Source of the DNA: Aedes albopictus | Lineage: Eukaryota > Arthropoda > Insecta > Diptera > Culicidae | Assembly: GCF_035046485.1 (NCBI RefSeq) | Contig: NC_085137.1 | Location: forward strand, 12,230,252-12,294,251 | Reading direction: 5' to 3' | Length of the DNA stretch: 64,000 nucleotides | Shown here: positions 43,476-53,639 of the stretch, in pieces | Layout of the letters: every line of letters starts with the position of its first letter | Numbering within the stretch: the stretch's first letter is position 1 | Position numbers and translations under genes: made by a program | Notes under the pieces: generated by a model | What the model saw: only the letters and a program-made list of their open reading frames with translations | Databases searched by the model: none | What the model was told of the DNA's origin: nothing

Positions 43476-43825
43476 TACATTGGAACCTCATAAATGCGCA
43501 ACGCCCCACGTTGGGCGCCAATGTAACGAAAAATACATTGGAACCTTATAAATGCGCAACGCTCCACTTTGGGCGCCAATGTAACAAAAAAAAAGTTTTG
43601 CGAAACACTACAAATGCATTGTGCTCCCGATGGGTACCACAATGTAGACAACTGCTAAAAGAACCCTACAAATGCGCATTTTATTTTCCGCATCGAGCCC
43701 CACATTTTGAAGCTAGTGAGATACGAAAAGTAAAATATAACGAATACATTGGAACCTTACAAATGCACATTTTATTTTCCGTATCAGGCCCCACGTCTGG
43801 GAACTCAGATACGCAAAATAAAATG
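43476..43825 (-). repeat. Decaying tandem array of LTR-end plus tRNA-Lys PBS units
   Basis: Units start at 43476 and 43534 (58-bp spacing), with further diverged units near 43597, 43657 and 43746, all sharing GGAACC(T/C)TA(T/C)AAATGCGCA. The first holds minus-sense TGGCGCCCAACGTGGGGC at 43503-43520, and the second a three-mismatch version at 43561-43578. Confidence 0.6.
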
Positions 43826-43829
43826 GAAC

Positions 43830-44780
43830 ATTCAGCCCGATTAAAATTCTTGGTCGTGCTCGCTTATAACTGCTAATGGAAAGCCTGCTTAGGTATGGGA
43901 AATCCGCACACATGTCTTGATAGTCAACAGTTTGCATTGGTAATTGCAAATTTTCGACTGTTCTAACCTCGTCTAGACTATACTCCTTAAGATTTGAGCC
44001 CATGATCTTAAATTTCACCCTTTCACTGGACTCCTCTATTTTTGAATAGTTTTGGGTCCATGTTATTTTCAATGGATCCGGTATTCCTTCCAGCCGGAGT
44101 TTATTCGTCACTTGTTTATCGACCAAAGTTAATGATGATCCTGGATCGATAAATGCAAAGGTTTCGACATGATAGCCGTTATTCCTTAGAGTTACTGGAA
44201 TAATTTGATAAAATACTTGCGTCCTGAATTGATAATGCAAGTTTGTTAATACTACTGCAGGTTTATTTTCAGTACCTTTTGGATTATTTTTCATATTTTC
44301 CTCATTTCTCGATCGGGGGAATTGAGTAAAATGTAGCATCTTATGATGTTTCCCTTGACATCCCATTATCCCACATCTTTGCTCTGATCTGCATACCCCG
44401 TTGTGTTTTATTAAACACATAAAGCATGCTTGAATCGACCTAATGCGTTTGTGCTTTTCCCACGGAGTTAACTTTTTAAATTGATGGCACTCTTTAATGG
44501 TATGTGCTCCATTACAAAGGTAACAACGACCTCTTGCCTCTTGATGTACGTTTATTCTGTTTCGCCGTTCGAATGGCTGTCTGGACATTTCTCTCTGAAT
44601 ATCAGCTCTTGGTTTTAAAAATTGGAGTAAATCCTTTGAAGTTACTGTTTTAACTGCTGTGTGATTAAACTCCATCCATTTTATTTGCTGCTCATATGGC
44701 AGCTTTGATGCAATGTCGTCCATCAGACGTGGATCACGCAGGTATTCCTCCTGCTTCATTGCTGTCAAGTGAGACACCAA
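43830..44780 (-). pseudogene. pol: Gag C-terminus, zinc knuckles and protease (element D)
   Basis: Nearly identical to 9626-10560 of element A but open through the gag-protease boundary. Protease FIDPGSSLTLVD is intact. Cut after the ILIGLN segment at about 43830, so RT and everything downstream is absent. Confidence 0.85.
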
Positions 44781-44823
44781 ATTTTCAAGGGCATCGGTAA
44801 TCTCGATGATTGTACCGGGTCCA

Positions 44824-45582
44824 CTAGGGCGTATCCTTTCTATCTCTTCTCGTAGTTCCCTGTGGATCTTGTCTAAATTGTTTTTCTAATCTATCTATAA
44901 TTTGCTGGACATTCGAAGGGTCCAGCATTAACGCTTGAACACTTCTTGCGGCCTTTCCACTTAAGGCTTGTTGTAAACGAATGATATTTTCCGAATCGGT
45001 GTATTCACCCGACTGGCTAGTTTCTATGAATCTACGTTTAAATGCCGGCCATTCTCGGGCTTCTCCGCAAAAGGTAGGCAGTATTTGTAGCTGCCGTTTC
45101 ATCATGATTGATATTGCCCTTGCCTCACTAACGGCAGTTGGTTTAGAGGCTTCAGACATTGCCGGATCCGATACTTTACGTGAGGATTGCAACACATTTG
45201 CGAGGCCCTTTAAAATGTCTTGCCTCGTATTCTCTTCCTTTTCCTTATTTTCGAGCTCTTGTTTGACGTTGTCCAATTCGAGCTCTAGCGAAGTCGCATG
45301 GAGCTCAGCACCTTTCTGGGCCTTAGCTCTAGCTCCCAACTCTGTTTGGATTGCCATTAACTCCTTTTTTAATTGTAGTATTTCCATGTAATCAGCATCA
45401 CATTGGATACATAGCCAGGGCTCTGTCCTTTCCGGCAACTTTTCAAGTTTCGCACAGCCGAAGTGGAACCAACGATCACACTTATCACACTGCACCAAAT
45501 CTTGAATGTCGTCCGGGCGAGTGCACAACCGACAATGCCCCTGGTCATTAATAGAAAAAACAACCTTTCGTTTATTCGACAT
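44824..45582 (-). pseudogene. gag: Gag with PHD finger (element D)
   Basis: Same C4HC3 finger, coiled coil and core as element A (10421-11383), differing at only a few residues. A short deletion near 44870 (KQFRQ against KQFGQFRK) shifts the frame. Confidence 0.85.
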
Positions 45583-45636
45583 GATGATAAGTTCTGGTAA
45601 ATATTTCCTTTGTGGACTGTTTGATGTAGTAATTTT

Positions 45637-47432
45637 TCGAGCGGCTTATTGGTGCCGTAAGCCTTTAATCTTTGATCGGCTTATTGATGCCGTAAACCTT
45701 TAATCTTTGATCGGCTTATTGATGCCGTAAACCTTTAATCTTTGATCGGCTTATTGGTGCCGTAAACCTTTAATCGGCTTAATTGCCTTACACTTTGAGC
45801 GGCTTATTGGTGCCGTAAACCTTTAATCGGCTTAATTGCCTTACACTTTGAGCGGCTTATTGGTGCCGTAAACCTTTAATCGGCTTAATTGCCTCACACT
45901 TTGAGCGGCTTATTGGTGCCGTAAACCTTTAATCGGCTTAATTGCCTTACACTTTGAGCGGCTTATTGGTGCCGTAAACCTTTAATCGGCTTAATTGCCT
46001 TACACTTTGAGCGGCTTATTGGTGCCGTAAACCTTTAATCGGCTTAATTGCCTTACACTTTGAGCGGCGTATTGGTGCCGTAAACCTTTAATCGGCTTAA
46101 TTGCCTTACACTTTGAGCGGCTTATTGGTGCCGTAAACCTTTAATCGGCTTAATTGCCTTACACTTTGAGCGGCTTATTGGTGCCGTAAACCTTTAATCG
46201 GCTTAATTGCCTTACACTTTGAGCGGCTTATTGGTGCCGTAAACCTTTAATCGGCTTAATTGCCTTACACTTTGAGCGGCTTATTGGTGCCGTAAACCTT
46301 TAATCGGCTTAATTGCCTCACACTTTGAGCGGCTTATTGGTGCCGTAAACCTTTAATCGGCTTAATTGCCTTACACTTTGAGCGGCTTATTGGTGCCGTA
46401 AACCTTTAATCGGCTTAATTGCCTTACACTTTGAGCGGCTTATTGGTGCCGTAAACCTTTAATCGGCTTAATTGCCTTACACTTTGAGCGGCGTATTGGT
46501 GCCGTAAACCTTTAATCGGCTTAATTGCCTTACACTTTGAGCGGCTTATTGGTGCCGTAAACCTTTAATCGGCTTAATTGCCTTACACTTTGAGNNNNNN
46601 NNNNNNNNNNNNNNNNNNNNNNNNNNNNNNNNNNNNNNNNNNNNNNNNNNNNNNNNNNNNNNNNNNNNNNNNNNNNNNNNNNNNNNNNNNNNNNNNNNNN
46701 NNNNNNNNNNNNNNNNNNNNNNNNNNNNNNNNNNNNNNNNNNNNNNNNNNNNNNNNNNNNNNNNNNNNNNNNNNNNNNNNNNNNNNNNNNNNNNNNNNNN
46801 NNNNNNNNNNNNNNNNNNNNNNNNNNNNNNNNNNNNNNNNNNNNNNNNNNNNNNNNNNNNNNNNNNNNNNNNNNNNNNNNNNNNNNNNNNNNNNNNNNNN
46901 NNNNNNNNNNNNNNNNNNNNNNNNNNNNNNNNNNNNNNNNNNNNNNNNNNNNNNNNNNNNNNNNNNNNNNNNNNNNNNNNNNNNNNNNNNNNNNNNNNNN
47001 NNNNNNNNNNNNNNNNNNNNNNNNNNNNNNNNNNNNNNNNNNNNNNNNNNNNNNNNNNNNNNNNNNNNNNNNNNNNNNNNNNNNNNNNNNNNNNCGGCTT
47101 ATTGGTGCCGTAAACCTTTAATCGGCTTAATTGCCTTACACTTTGAGCGGCTTATTGGTGCCGTAAACCTTTAATCGGCTTAATTGCCTTACACTTTGAG
47201 CGGCTTATTTATGCCGTAAACCTTTAATCGGCTTAATTGCCTCACACTTTGAGCGGCTTATTGGTGCCGTAAACCTTTAATCGGCTTAATTGCCTTACAC
47301 TTTGAGCGGCTTATTGGTGCCGTAAACCTTTAATCGGCTTAATTGCCTTACACTTTGAGCGGCTTATTGGTGCCGTAAACCTTTAATCGGCTTAATTGCC
47401 TTACACTTTGAGCGGCTTATTGGTGCCGTAAA
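45637..47432 (-). repeat. Expanded 53-bp leader tandem array (element D)
   Basis: At least 24 sequenced units on both sides of an assembly gap, same unit as at 11437-11863. Variant units recur every 424 bp, i.e. 8 units: GCGGCG at 46064 and 46488, GCCTCAC at 45891 and 46315. The true copy number is unknown because of the gap. Confidence 0.95.
46595..47094. other. Assembly gap of exactly 500 N
   Basis: Falls inside the tandem array. The round length suggests a placeholder, and reading frames spanning it are artefacts. Confidence 0.98.
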
Positions 47433-47441
47433 CATTTAGAT

Positions 47442-47741
47442 TTAATTTAACTTCAAGTTTTGCAGGTCCTTTGCTAAAGCCTGCTTATACTTTGCGGCTA
47501 GAGGTTTTGGTTGCTCGTACCTAAATTTAGATACTGTTTGTACAACCTCTTTCTGTTTAGAAGTTCCGGGCCACAAAGTTAATTTGTAGTGCCTGGATTC
47601 TGATAACTTATGAGGCGCTATCGGTTCCTTCAACCAGCGCTTATGATAAGGACTTTTACTAATATTATCGAATTGTCGATCCCTTTCCTCAAAAACTGCG
47701 GCGACGTCTTTATTTTCCTTTATAAGATCGTCGCCAGGCAT
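47442..47741 (-). CDS. BEL leader mini-ORF, intact (99 codons, element D)
   Basis: Best copy of the leader mini-ORF: MPGDDLIKENKDVAAVF..., HKRWLKEP, YKLTLWPGTSKQKEVV, then a lysine-rich helical tail. It is soluble, with no zinc or membrane motifs. It lies 180 bp from the PBS and is followed by the 53-bp array and Gag. Related frames occur in four other elements here. Function unknown; regulatory or RNA-binding roles are only guesses. Confidence 0.7.
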   Translation of the reverse strand: MPGDDLIKENKDVAAVFEERDRQFDNISKSPYHKRWLKEPIAPHKLSESRHYKLTLWPGTSKQKEVVQTVSKFRYEQPKPLAAKYKQALAKDLQNLKLN

Positions 47742-47922
47742 GTCCTTTTATTAATTTGTATTTATTGTATCCTTTTATAAATTTGTGAATTTGAAAATAA
47801 AAACTTGTAATTCCCCCGGACTTTCCTGTTTTGGTGGGCGATCGTCTGTATTGAGTCGTCTTTAATCCTTAATCACTTTCACTTCACTTCACTTCACTGT
47901 TCGTTCCGAAGGAGTTCGTATT

Positions 47923-47941
47923 CTCCTCTCTGGAGCCACCA
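47923..47941 (-). other. Element D PBS
   Basis: TGGTGGCTCCAGAGAGGAG, identical to element A. Confidence 0.8.
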
Positions 47942-49389
47942 TATCGTGGTTGAGCTTCTTCCGTGTGCACTAGCACTACGCGCGAAGGTTTGAAGCGCGA
48001 CCGCGACTTGTCGATACGGAGCGAACTGCGGGTTCTTCTTAGATTCAATTTCCCTTGACTTCTCGAGTCAAGTGGAATTGATCAGTGAAGTGTCCCTGAC
48101 TACTCAACAACTCTGGGAAGGGCCTGGATACCAATTCATGGGATAGAATGCGGCTCCACTATTCCTCTTCCGAGAGAGTTGTTGGGCTGATCGGGGATCG
48201 TACGATTAAGACGGGTTTCCAACTGCTAGTTAGATCTGCATGAGCTAACAAGTAGTTACTTACTCTTGTTTCAAGTTAATACTGGGAAGGGCCTGGATAC
48301 CAATTCATGGGATAGAATGCGGCTCCACTATTCCTCTTCCGAGAGTATTAGTTGAAATTCAGAGTTAGTTGGATTTCGAAGCTTGATAAACACTCTCCTT
48401 CAAATTCCGTCGACAACTGATTTGTATTTCCAAAATTTAGGCCTTTTATAGGGCATCTGGGTCTGGCTACCCACACTTACTTCTAAGGTCAAAAAGAGAT
48501 GCCAGAATTTCTAACTTCTAACTAAATCTAACTTAAAAATAATATTTTCCCTCCCGCACTATCTCACTCCCATAAGTACGGTCGGTTTTTACGACTTTTC
48601 ATGGACAGAGCCTAATCGAGTCATACGCGATAGATGTACGCCGGTTCTACATGATCAACCTACGGTGCATCAATCCTAGCGCTATCAGGCCTCCCTCACC
48701 ACAAGACGGTTGCGCATTCTATTCCCAAGTCTTTTTTGGGAATTTTATTACCCTGTCGGCGGTCGTCCCTTGGACCTTTTTCTGGTTATCGCTGCCGGTT
48801 CCGTGGAACCTAAGCAAGACGAAATTGGTGGATTGTTTTTATATTGATCAGCTACCTACTAGTAAGCTGACTTGCCACCTAAAGGGGACGCATCTCCGCC
48901 TGCTGACAAAGGGTAATTATCGCCGCAATTTACGACCTTTCTATTTATGCTTATTTTCTGGTGTGCTTAGCCGTCGGGTGCTTCCATACTATTCCTTGCG
49001 CATTGATCGGTGCAGCCGTTCAGGATGTGTAAGTGCATCAGGATTCCTGACACCATCCGATAAGCAACCAGCGTTCATCTATATTTTGTTTTATTTTGCT
49101 CTATTCTTCCCCCTTACTGCGCGCGGGTGTCGCTCTGTCGAGGGCTGGCGTACTTACGGTGTCAAATAGCTAGCTTGGGAAACGGGACCTTTTTCCTGCT
49201 TTCTTTGCTTCCACAGATTCGGGTTGATGTCAATGCACTTGCTACTGTTACCCATATGTTGGGTTCAGGTTTGTTTTTTTCCCTTTTCCTTTTCGGGTGT
49301 GTCAACCTAGGTTACTGACCGACTGAAGGTTGATCAGTATCTATTGCGAATTTTTGATTGCGAATTATGAAATTACCGCGTCCGCGACA
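47942..49389 (-). mobile_element. BEL/Pao LTR of element D (1448 bp)
   Basis: Nearly identical to 12359-13792, including the terminal TA change and the 59-bp duplication (about 48112 and 48284). Its distal edge abuts the glycoprotein at 49390. Confidence 0.85.
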
Positions 49390-51461
49390 AGCGGGCTTGT
49401 AAGTATCTTCTGATACCTCAGGATTGTTTCTGAAGAGTACAAGCCATTGTTTGCAATGTCATCTAGCTGCTCGAACTCGTACTGAAGAGGATCGGGAGAG
49501 ATAACAAATGGAAGTTTGACGGACATCAGCCCAGTCGAAGTAGGTGTAACCCACCTACCATTGAGCATAAATTGCGGTCCAATATCTGATGCACATTCAA
49601 CCTTAGTGCCGTGTCGAATCAATATTCGGGTTCTAGGAGTTACAAACCAGGTTTGATTGTTATAATTGACTGGCAATTCATTATAACATTCATCGGTCAA
49701 GACTCTTGGCATAACTGCCACCTCTCTACACTTGGCAACATGAACAACTTCCCCCCTAACCACAGCCGTGTAACCAGGAGACTTAAAATATTGATAAGCA
49801 AACTCCTTTGGTGATATCAAGGCCAAGGTCATGAGGTTTTCGGTTATCCTATTTTGCATGTGACATCGTTCCTGCTCAAATAGCCTGAATAGTCGATCCA
49901 CTTCCTGTTTAGTATGTCGCATTACATAAACAAATTTGGAATTTATGTAATTCAAAAGGTTCACGTCCTCTGACCCCACCGGTTTTACCATAGGAAACTC
50001 AGGAGAGTTTTGTGGCACTATAGTCACAAATAGTCTCTAGGATGCTCTGTGGAGTAAGAATTGAACCCACAAATAGAAGTTCCTAGCTTACCTAGCTTTA
50101 CCTGGAAGTCATAATCCCCCTGATTTACATGGATGTATTGGGATTCCTTATCTAGTGAATCCTTGTCCACAATAAGTTGGGCCATCCCCCTAAAAACAAG
50201 AGAGTTTTTCGAGTTCACTGACCGACAATCTGGGCTAGGCACTGCCCAAAACAAATGGCCATAGCCTGAATGATCACACCTCCCTTCCCCTACGTTGCAT
50301 ACTACTCCATCGGGGAATTTCACTTGTCCTTCATCATGGAATAACCGAGCAGTCCCTACCGTGTAAGTCATCTCTAGTCTTGTATTCCTAACAGCTCTAT
50401 CCCATCTGATACCAGATGGAGATATCAATGTGCCTCCAGACGTACAGTTCCCTCCATCCAGTGTCTAAAAAATTCAGCCCAATGATGTTCAATCAGTGCG
50501 AAAACGAACACAAATAAACGAATGCAGTCTACCACCAACATGACGCCGAGAACGAACATGACAAAGAGAAAGCAAGACAATGAGCGCGACGCCTCGTAGT
50601 GTAATCAACGGTAGCTGAAGTTCTGTTTTGATCTTCAGCCCGAGCTCGGTGAATATGAATTTGAATTATTTAATTTGGAAATGACTTTTTCTGATTTTAG
50701 GCTATTTAGGGCACGCAAATGTCGATATGTTGCCCTAATTCTATTTACTATGCTTGCTTTAGGTGAATGGTATGCACCAGAAGTACTTTTTGCTTCTAAA
50801 TCGTGCTTAAACCAAAAATATCAATTGAATATGAATATGCTGACTTTGAATATCAGTGGCTGGTTGAAATTCAGCAGACAGCGAGGTAATGAATTTTTCT
50901 TTGCTTGAACTTCAGATAGTGGCACACAGGTTGTCAACACGACAATCAAAACAAAAACAAATCTCCGACGCAGGAGTAACTGGGCGTCGGTGCGGATGAC
51001 TGTAATTTGACAAATTAAGACACTGCGGCCCCATCTATCCCTCCAAAGCTTGTATAGCTGTATGAGAAATAGCCATTCTTTGGTAGGGTAACTCGAGTAC
51101 TCGAACCCCAACGAAGATTTATGAAATTAGAGTGGACCATGTCGATGCACTCATCACGGCTAATTTCAAGCACCTCTGAGTAGTACCCACCATTGTGCCA
51201 CGTGTCTAGAGAGACTCCGCATCTTTGAACTTGGTGAAATGCTTCGAGTTTACATCTTAAGAATGATATTTCTGATATGGAGGTGGTTTGAGTGACAGCG
51301 ACGGATACCAGTTGAGAAGTTATGTTGGGTTGCTTAGACGCGCACAATGGTGTTTCAATGAGGGATATAGTGGTCTTGTTGACTGCGACCCCCCTACAAT
51401 CAAAGGCACTCAGGGCCCAAGATCCTGAAAACAAAATTGACATTAATACTATAACAAACAT
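49390..51461 (-). pseudogene. Glycoprotein copy D, interrupted
   Basis: Nearly identical to 13715-15631 where aligned, but the C-terminal roughly 130 codons with the membrane anchor are missing at the LTR junction. A 2-base insertion near 50035 shifts the frame and a 567-bp TIR element splits it at 50459-51025. The signal peptide end is at about 51461. Confidence 0.85.
50459..51025. mobile_element. hAT-like MITE inside glycoprotein copy D
   Basis: Ends CAGTGTCTAAAAAATT and, reversed, CAGTGTCTTAATTT. The flanks CCTCCATC and (CG)GCCCCATC look like an imperfect 8-bp duplication. No transposase frame. Absent from copies at 13715 and 42256. Confidence 0.7.
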
Positions 51462-51513
51462 TTTGACAGTTGACAGAATAACAATGATGGACAATGGAAT
51501 CGCAATGTACGAG

Positions 51514-51731
51514 CTACAGTAGCCGAGCTTGAAGAGGAGGCAGGGGCAGACGTTCATTCGGTTGCCAATATATTTGTCGGTTCGGATGTACTGCTCGCCG
51601 AAGACGATGTGAGTGGTCAGCCCAAACACGAAAAATCACCACTGATTGAAGCACGCATCGACAGTTTGGTAAAGCTAGTCTTGCTGGACAGTGGTTCCGA
51701 GCTGCCAGTTCTCTACTCCCTTATACTATGA
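51514..51731 (+). pseudogene. Plus-strand retroelement protease fragment
   Basis: An open plus-strand stretch ending with LVLLDSGSELPVLYS, a retropepsin-like D-S-G motif, preceded by an acidic region. It is in the opposite orientation to everything nearby and has no start or continuation. Confidence 0.45.
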
Positions 51732-51970
51732 GTAGAAAGAGACCGATATAGCCACAAAATCATCAAGTTATTAATAGAATACGGTCGATAAATCAGCATA
51801 TGATATGAAAAGTCGTATTTAACTTTATATATTTTTCTAAATCGCGTTTTATTAACTTGATGATACGCGTTTAGACCGATTTTATCAATTAGATTGAATG
51901 CTCGCACTTGGTCATCAACTTGTTGTCGGATGTCCTCCCAAGTTTCATTACACGACATTTTAGCAGTCAC
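51713..51970 (-). CDS. Gypsy leader mini-ORF, copy 1 (85 codons)
   Basis: SCNETWEDIRQQVDDQVRAF and AYHQVNKTRFRK match the frame at 53640-53873 (WDEIRAQIVEQVKAI, CYHKLNRTRFRN). It is followed upstream by leader and a TGGCGACCGT PBS. The C-terminal third may be read-through. Function unknown. Confidence 0.45.
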   Translation of the reverse strand: MTAKMSCNETWEDIRQQVDDQVRAFNLIDKIGLNAYHQVNKTRFRKIYKVKYDFSYHMLIYRPYSINNLMILWLYRSLSTHSIRE

Positions 51971-52163
51971 TTGTTTTTACTTTTGCACTTTCATTTTAGA
52001 CTTAGAGCGCGCAGTTCGTACGTTTTTTTACGGCGGGTTTAATTCGCGGCGTTTACTTCACTTGTTCCACCGGCCTTAGCGTGGTGCAAGGTCTATCGAG
52101 AACTTGTCACATTTTTGGCACTGTGGTGCAAGTTCCATGTGATAGGAAGCCTGTTACGGTCGC
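51971..52163 (-). other. Gypsy leader and PBS
   Basis: Minus TGGCGACCGTAACAGG ends at 52163, directly after the LTR edge CTCCCACA. The leader runs to the mini-ORF at 51970. Confidence 0.55.
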
Positions 52164-52500
52164 CATGTGGGAGGTGCGGTTGCTTTTGATTGGAGAAGGC
52201 TTTCTCTGTTAGTTAGAACGGTATCCGGACTGAGGAGGACTTCGAGAAGTATCCTCCTGAACGGACCGAAGAACACTGCCAGAGTCAAGTTCCAGTCAAA
52301 GATGGTCTTGTATTTCGGTAATGAGGTTGTTTGTTTAGAGTTACCATATTTGTTCTTAATGTTAACCTTCTCGTCTACAAAATACAAAGGTGGATCAGAA
52401 TAATCAATTGCCTGTGGTGGAACATTGACAGGTTCGAGAGCGGCTAATCTCGCGGCAAGACCTTGAACGATTGCGTGCATGTTAATATTAACTCTAAGGT
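52164..52500 (-). pseudogene. LTR edge and Gag-like remnant
   Basis: About 165 bp of LTR next to the PBS, joined to a frame starting MHAIVQGLAARLAALEPVN that looks like a Gypsy Gag start. The single 108-codon frame across the join is a fusion. Confidence 0.35.
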
Positions 52501-52602
52501 TTTCGAACTCTGCAATTAATAACTCAATTTTTTCGTATTATCGCGCTTGCCAGAAAATTTAACGTGTTATCGTACCGAAGAAATCTTACTTTACGAACCA
52601 CG

Positions 52603-52620
52603 GTCCCTTTTCGGGCGCCA
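52603..52620 (-). other. tRNA-Lys3-like PBS
   Basis: TGGCGCCCGAAAAGGGAC differs at one position from the retroviral tRNA-Lys3 PBS. The LTR edge AACGCTAAC precedes it. Confidence 0.6.
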
Positions 52621-53072
52621 GTTAGCGTTTTATTCAAGTGTAGAATTAAAACTGAGTGATTAGTTCTTACAACCTAGCACTTTTATAATCTAGGGTTAAT
52701 TATTTATTTTTTAACTCTCTTTCCGTGGCGTGGGAATCAGCGATGTCATTCTGATGCGTGCGCTGTGGTGTGATTCCGGTGCGTATGATGTCGTGGGTGT
52801 GAAAATAGGATGTTCGGTCGATGCAGGTGCGTGTGATTTCGTCGGTATGGTAATGAGATGCGACGGATGCAAGGCTTTCTGGGAATTCGGGATACTTTGA
52901 TGATCCGGTTGGATTCGGTCGGTATTGTTGTCCCTTCGCACGTTGGTGTGATAATGTGATGCGATGTCTAGATGTTTTGGGATGCAGCCGTTTGTGATAT
53001 AATCTCTGTTTGTTTAGTTGAACCAGTCTTGTTAATGAGGCCGGGTGGGTCCTCAGCCATCTTGTGATATAA
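52621..53072 (-). mobile_element. Probable Gypsy LTR/U3 sequence
   Basis: Lies on the LTR side of the tRNA-Lys3-like PBS. No second copy in the window, so the outer border is unknown. A 76-codon frame inside it (52711-52941) is low complexity. Confidence 0.35.
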
Positions 53073-53073
53073 T

Positions 53074-53319
53074 TTAGCGGGTTCCTACTCGTTCTTGGGG
53101 TCCGGGATGACCTTCATTCGTCTTATCGAGTCTGGCTGTCCTACGTGGCAGACCCAATCTCAACGGTTGTGGAATTCTTACTTCCTCCAGTAATGGTTTC
53201 AATTGAATCTCGGTGAATTTGTTTCGCCCGTCGTCCGGTATGGGTTTATTCATATTTAATGTATTTCTGTGGGATAAGAAAAAAGTCAATGAGTCCCAAA
53301 TTGACGCTATAAATTTCAA
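53074..53319 (-). other. Unassigned small frame (81 codons)
   Basis: A basic C-terminal half (RIPQPLRLGLPRRTARL) and no recognised domain. It may be the end of a retroelement ORF before the LTR. Confidence 0.25.
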
Positions 53320-53639
53320 AATTTATTTTGATTTTGTGAATTTTCCTTATAAGCACTTCTATTTCCTGAAGAATTTCGGCAACCATTAAAAATTAATTGA
53401 CATTTACAGCATCAGATGCTAAAGAAATCAATACCATTAATACAAAATTTTCACTTACATCCTGTTTTCCCAAGCTGATAGAGTTGATGCTGGTCAGATC
53501 GCCGCTGTGATCTCCGTCCATGCTACGATCTCGTAGTCCAGAGCCTCACAACAACGTATGTTTTGTTGATAATATCGGCGGAAGCGCACTCTTCAACGCA
53601 CGTCATCGATGTTTTGATGCACTTTTAATCAACCATAAA
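53320..53639. other. Spacer, nothing recognised
   Basis: No coding or repeat signal that I can support. Confidence 0.4.

Noticed and set aside
46578..47174. 198-codon frame spanning the gap
   Set aside because: Made of N and array repeat; an artefact.
45637..47432. CRISPR-like regular repeat
   Set aside because: Units are contiguous without unique spacers and the genome is eukaryotic; it is a tandem leader array.
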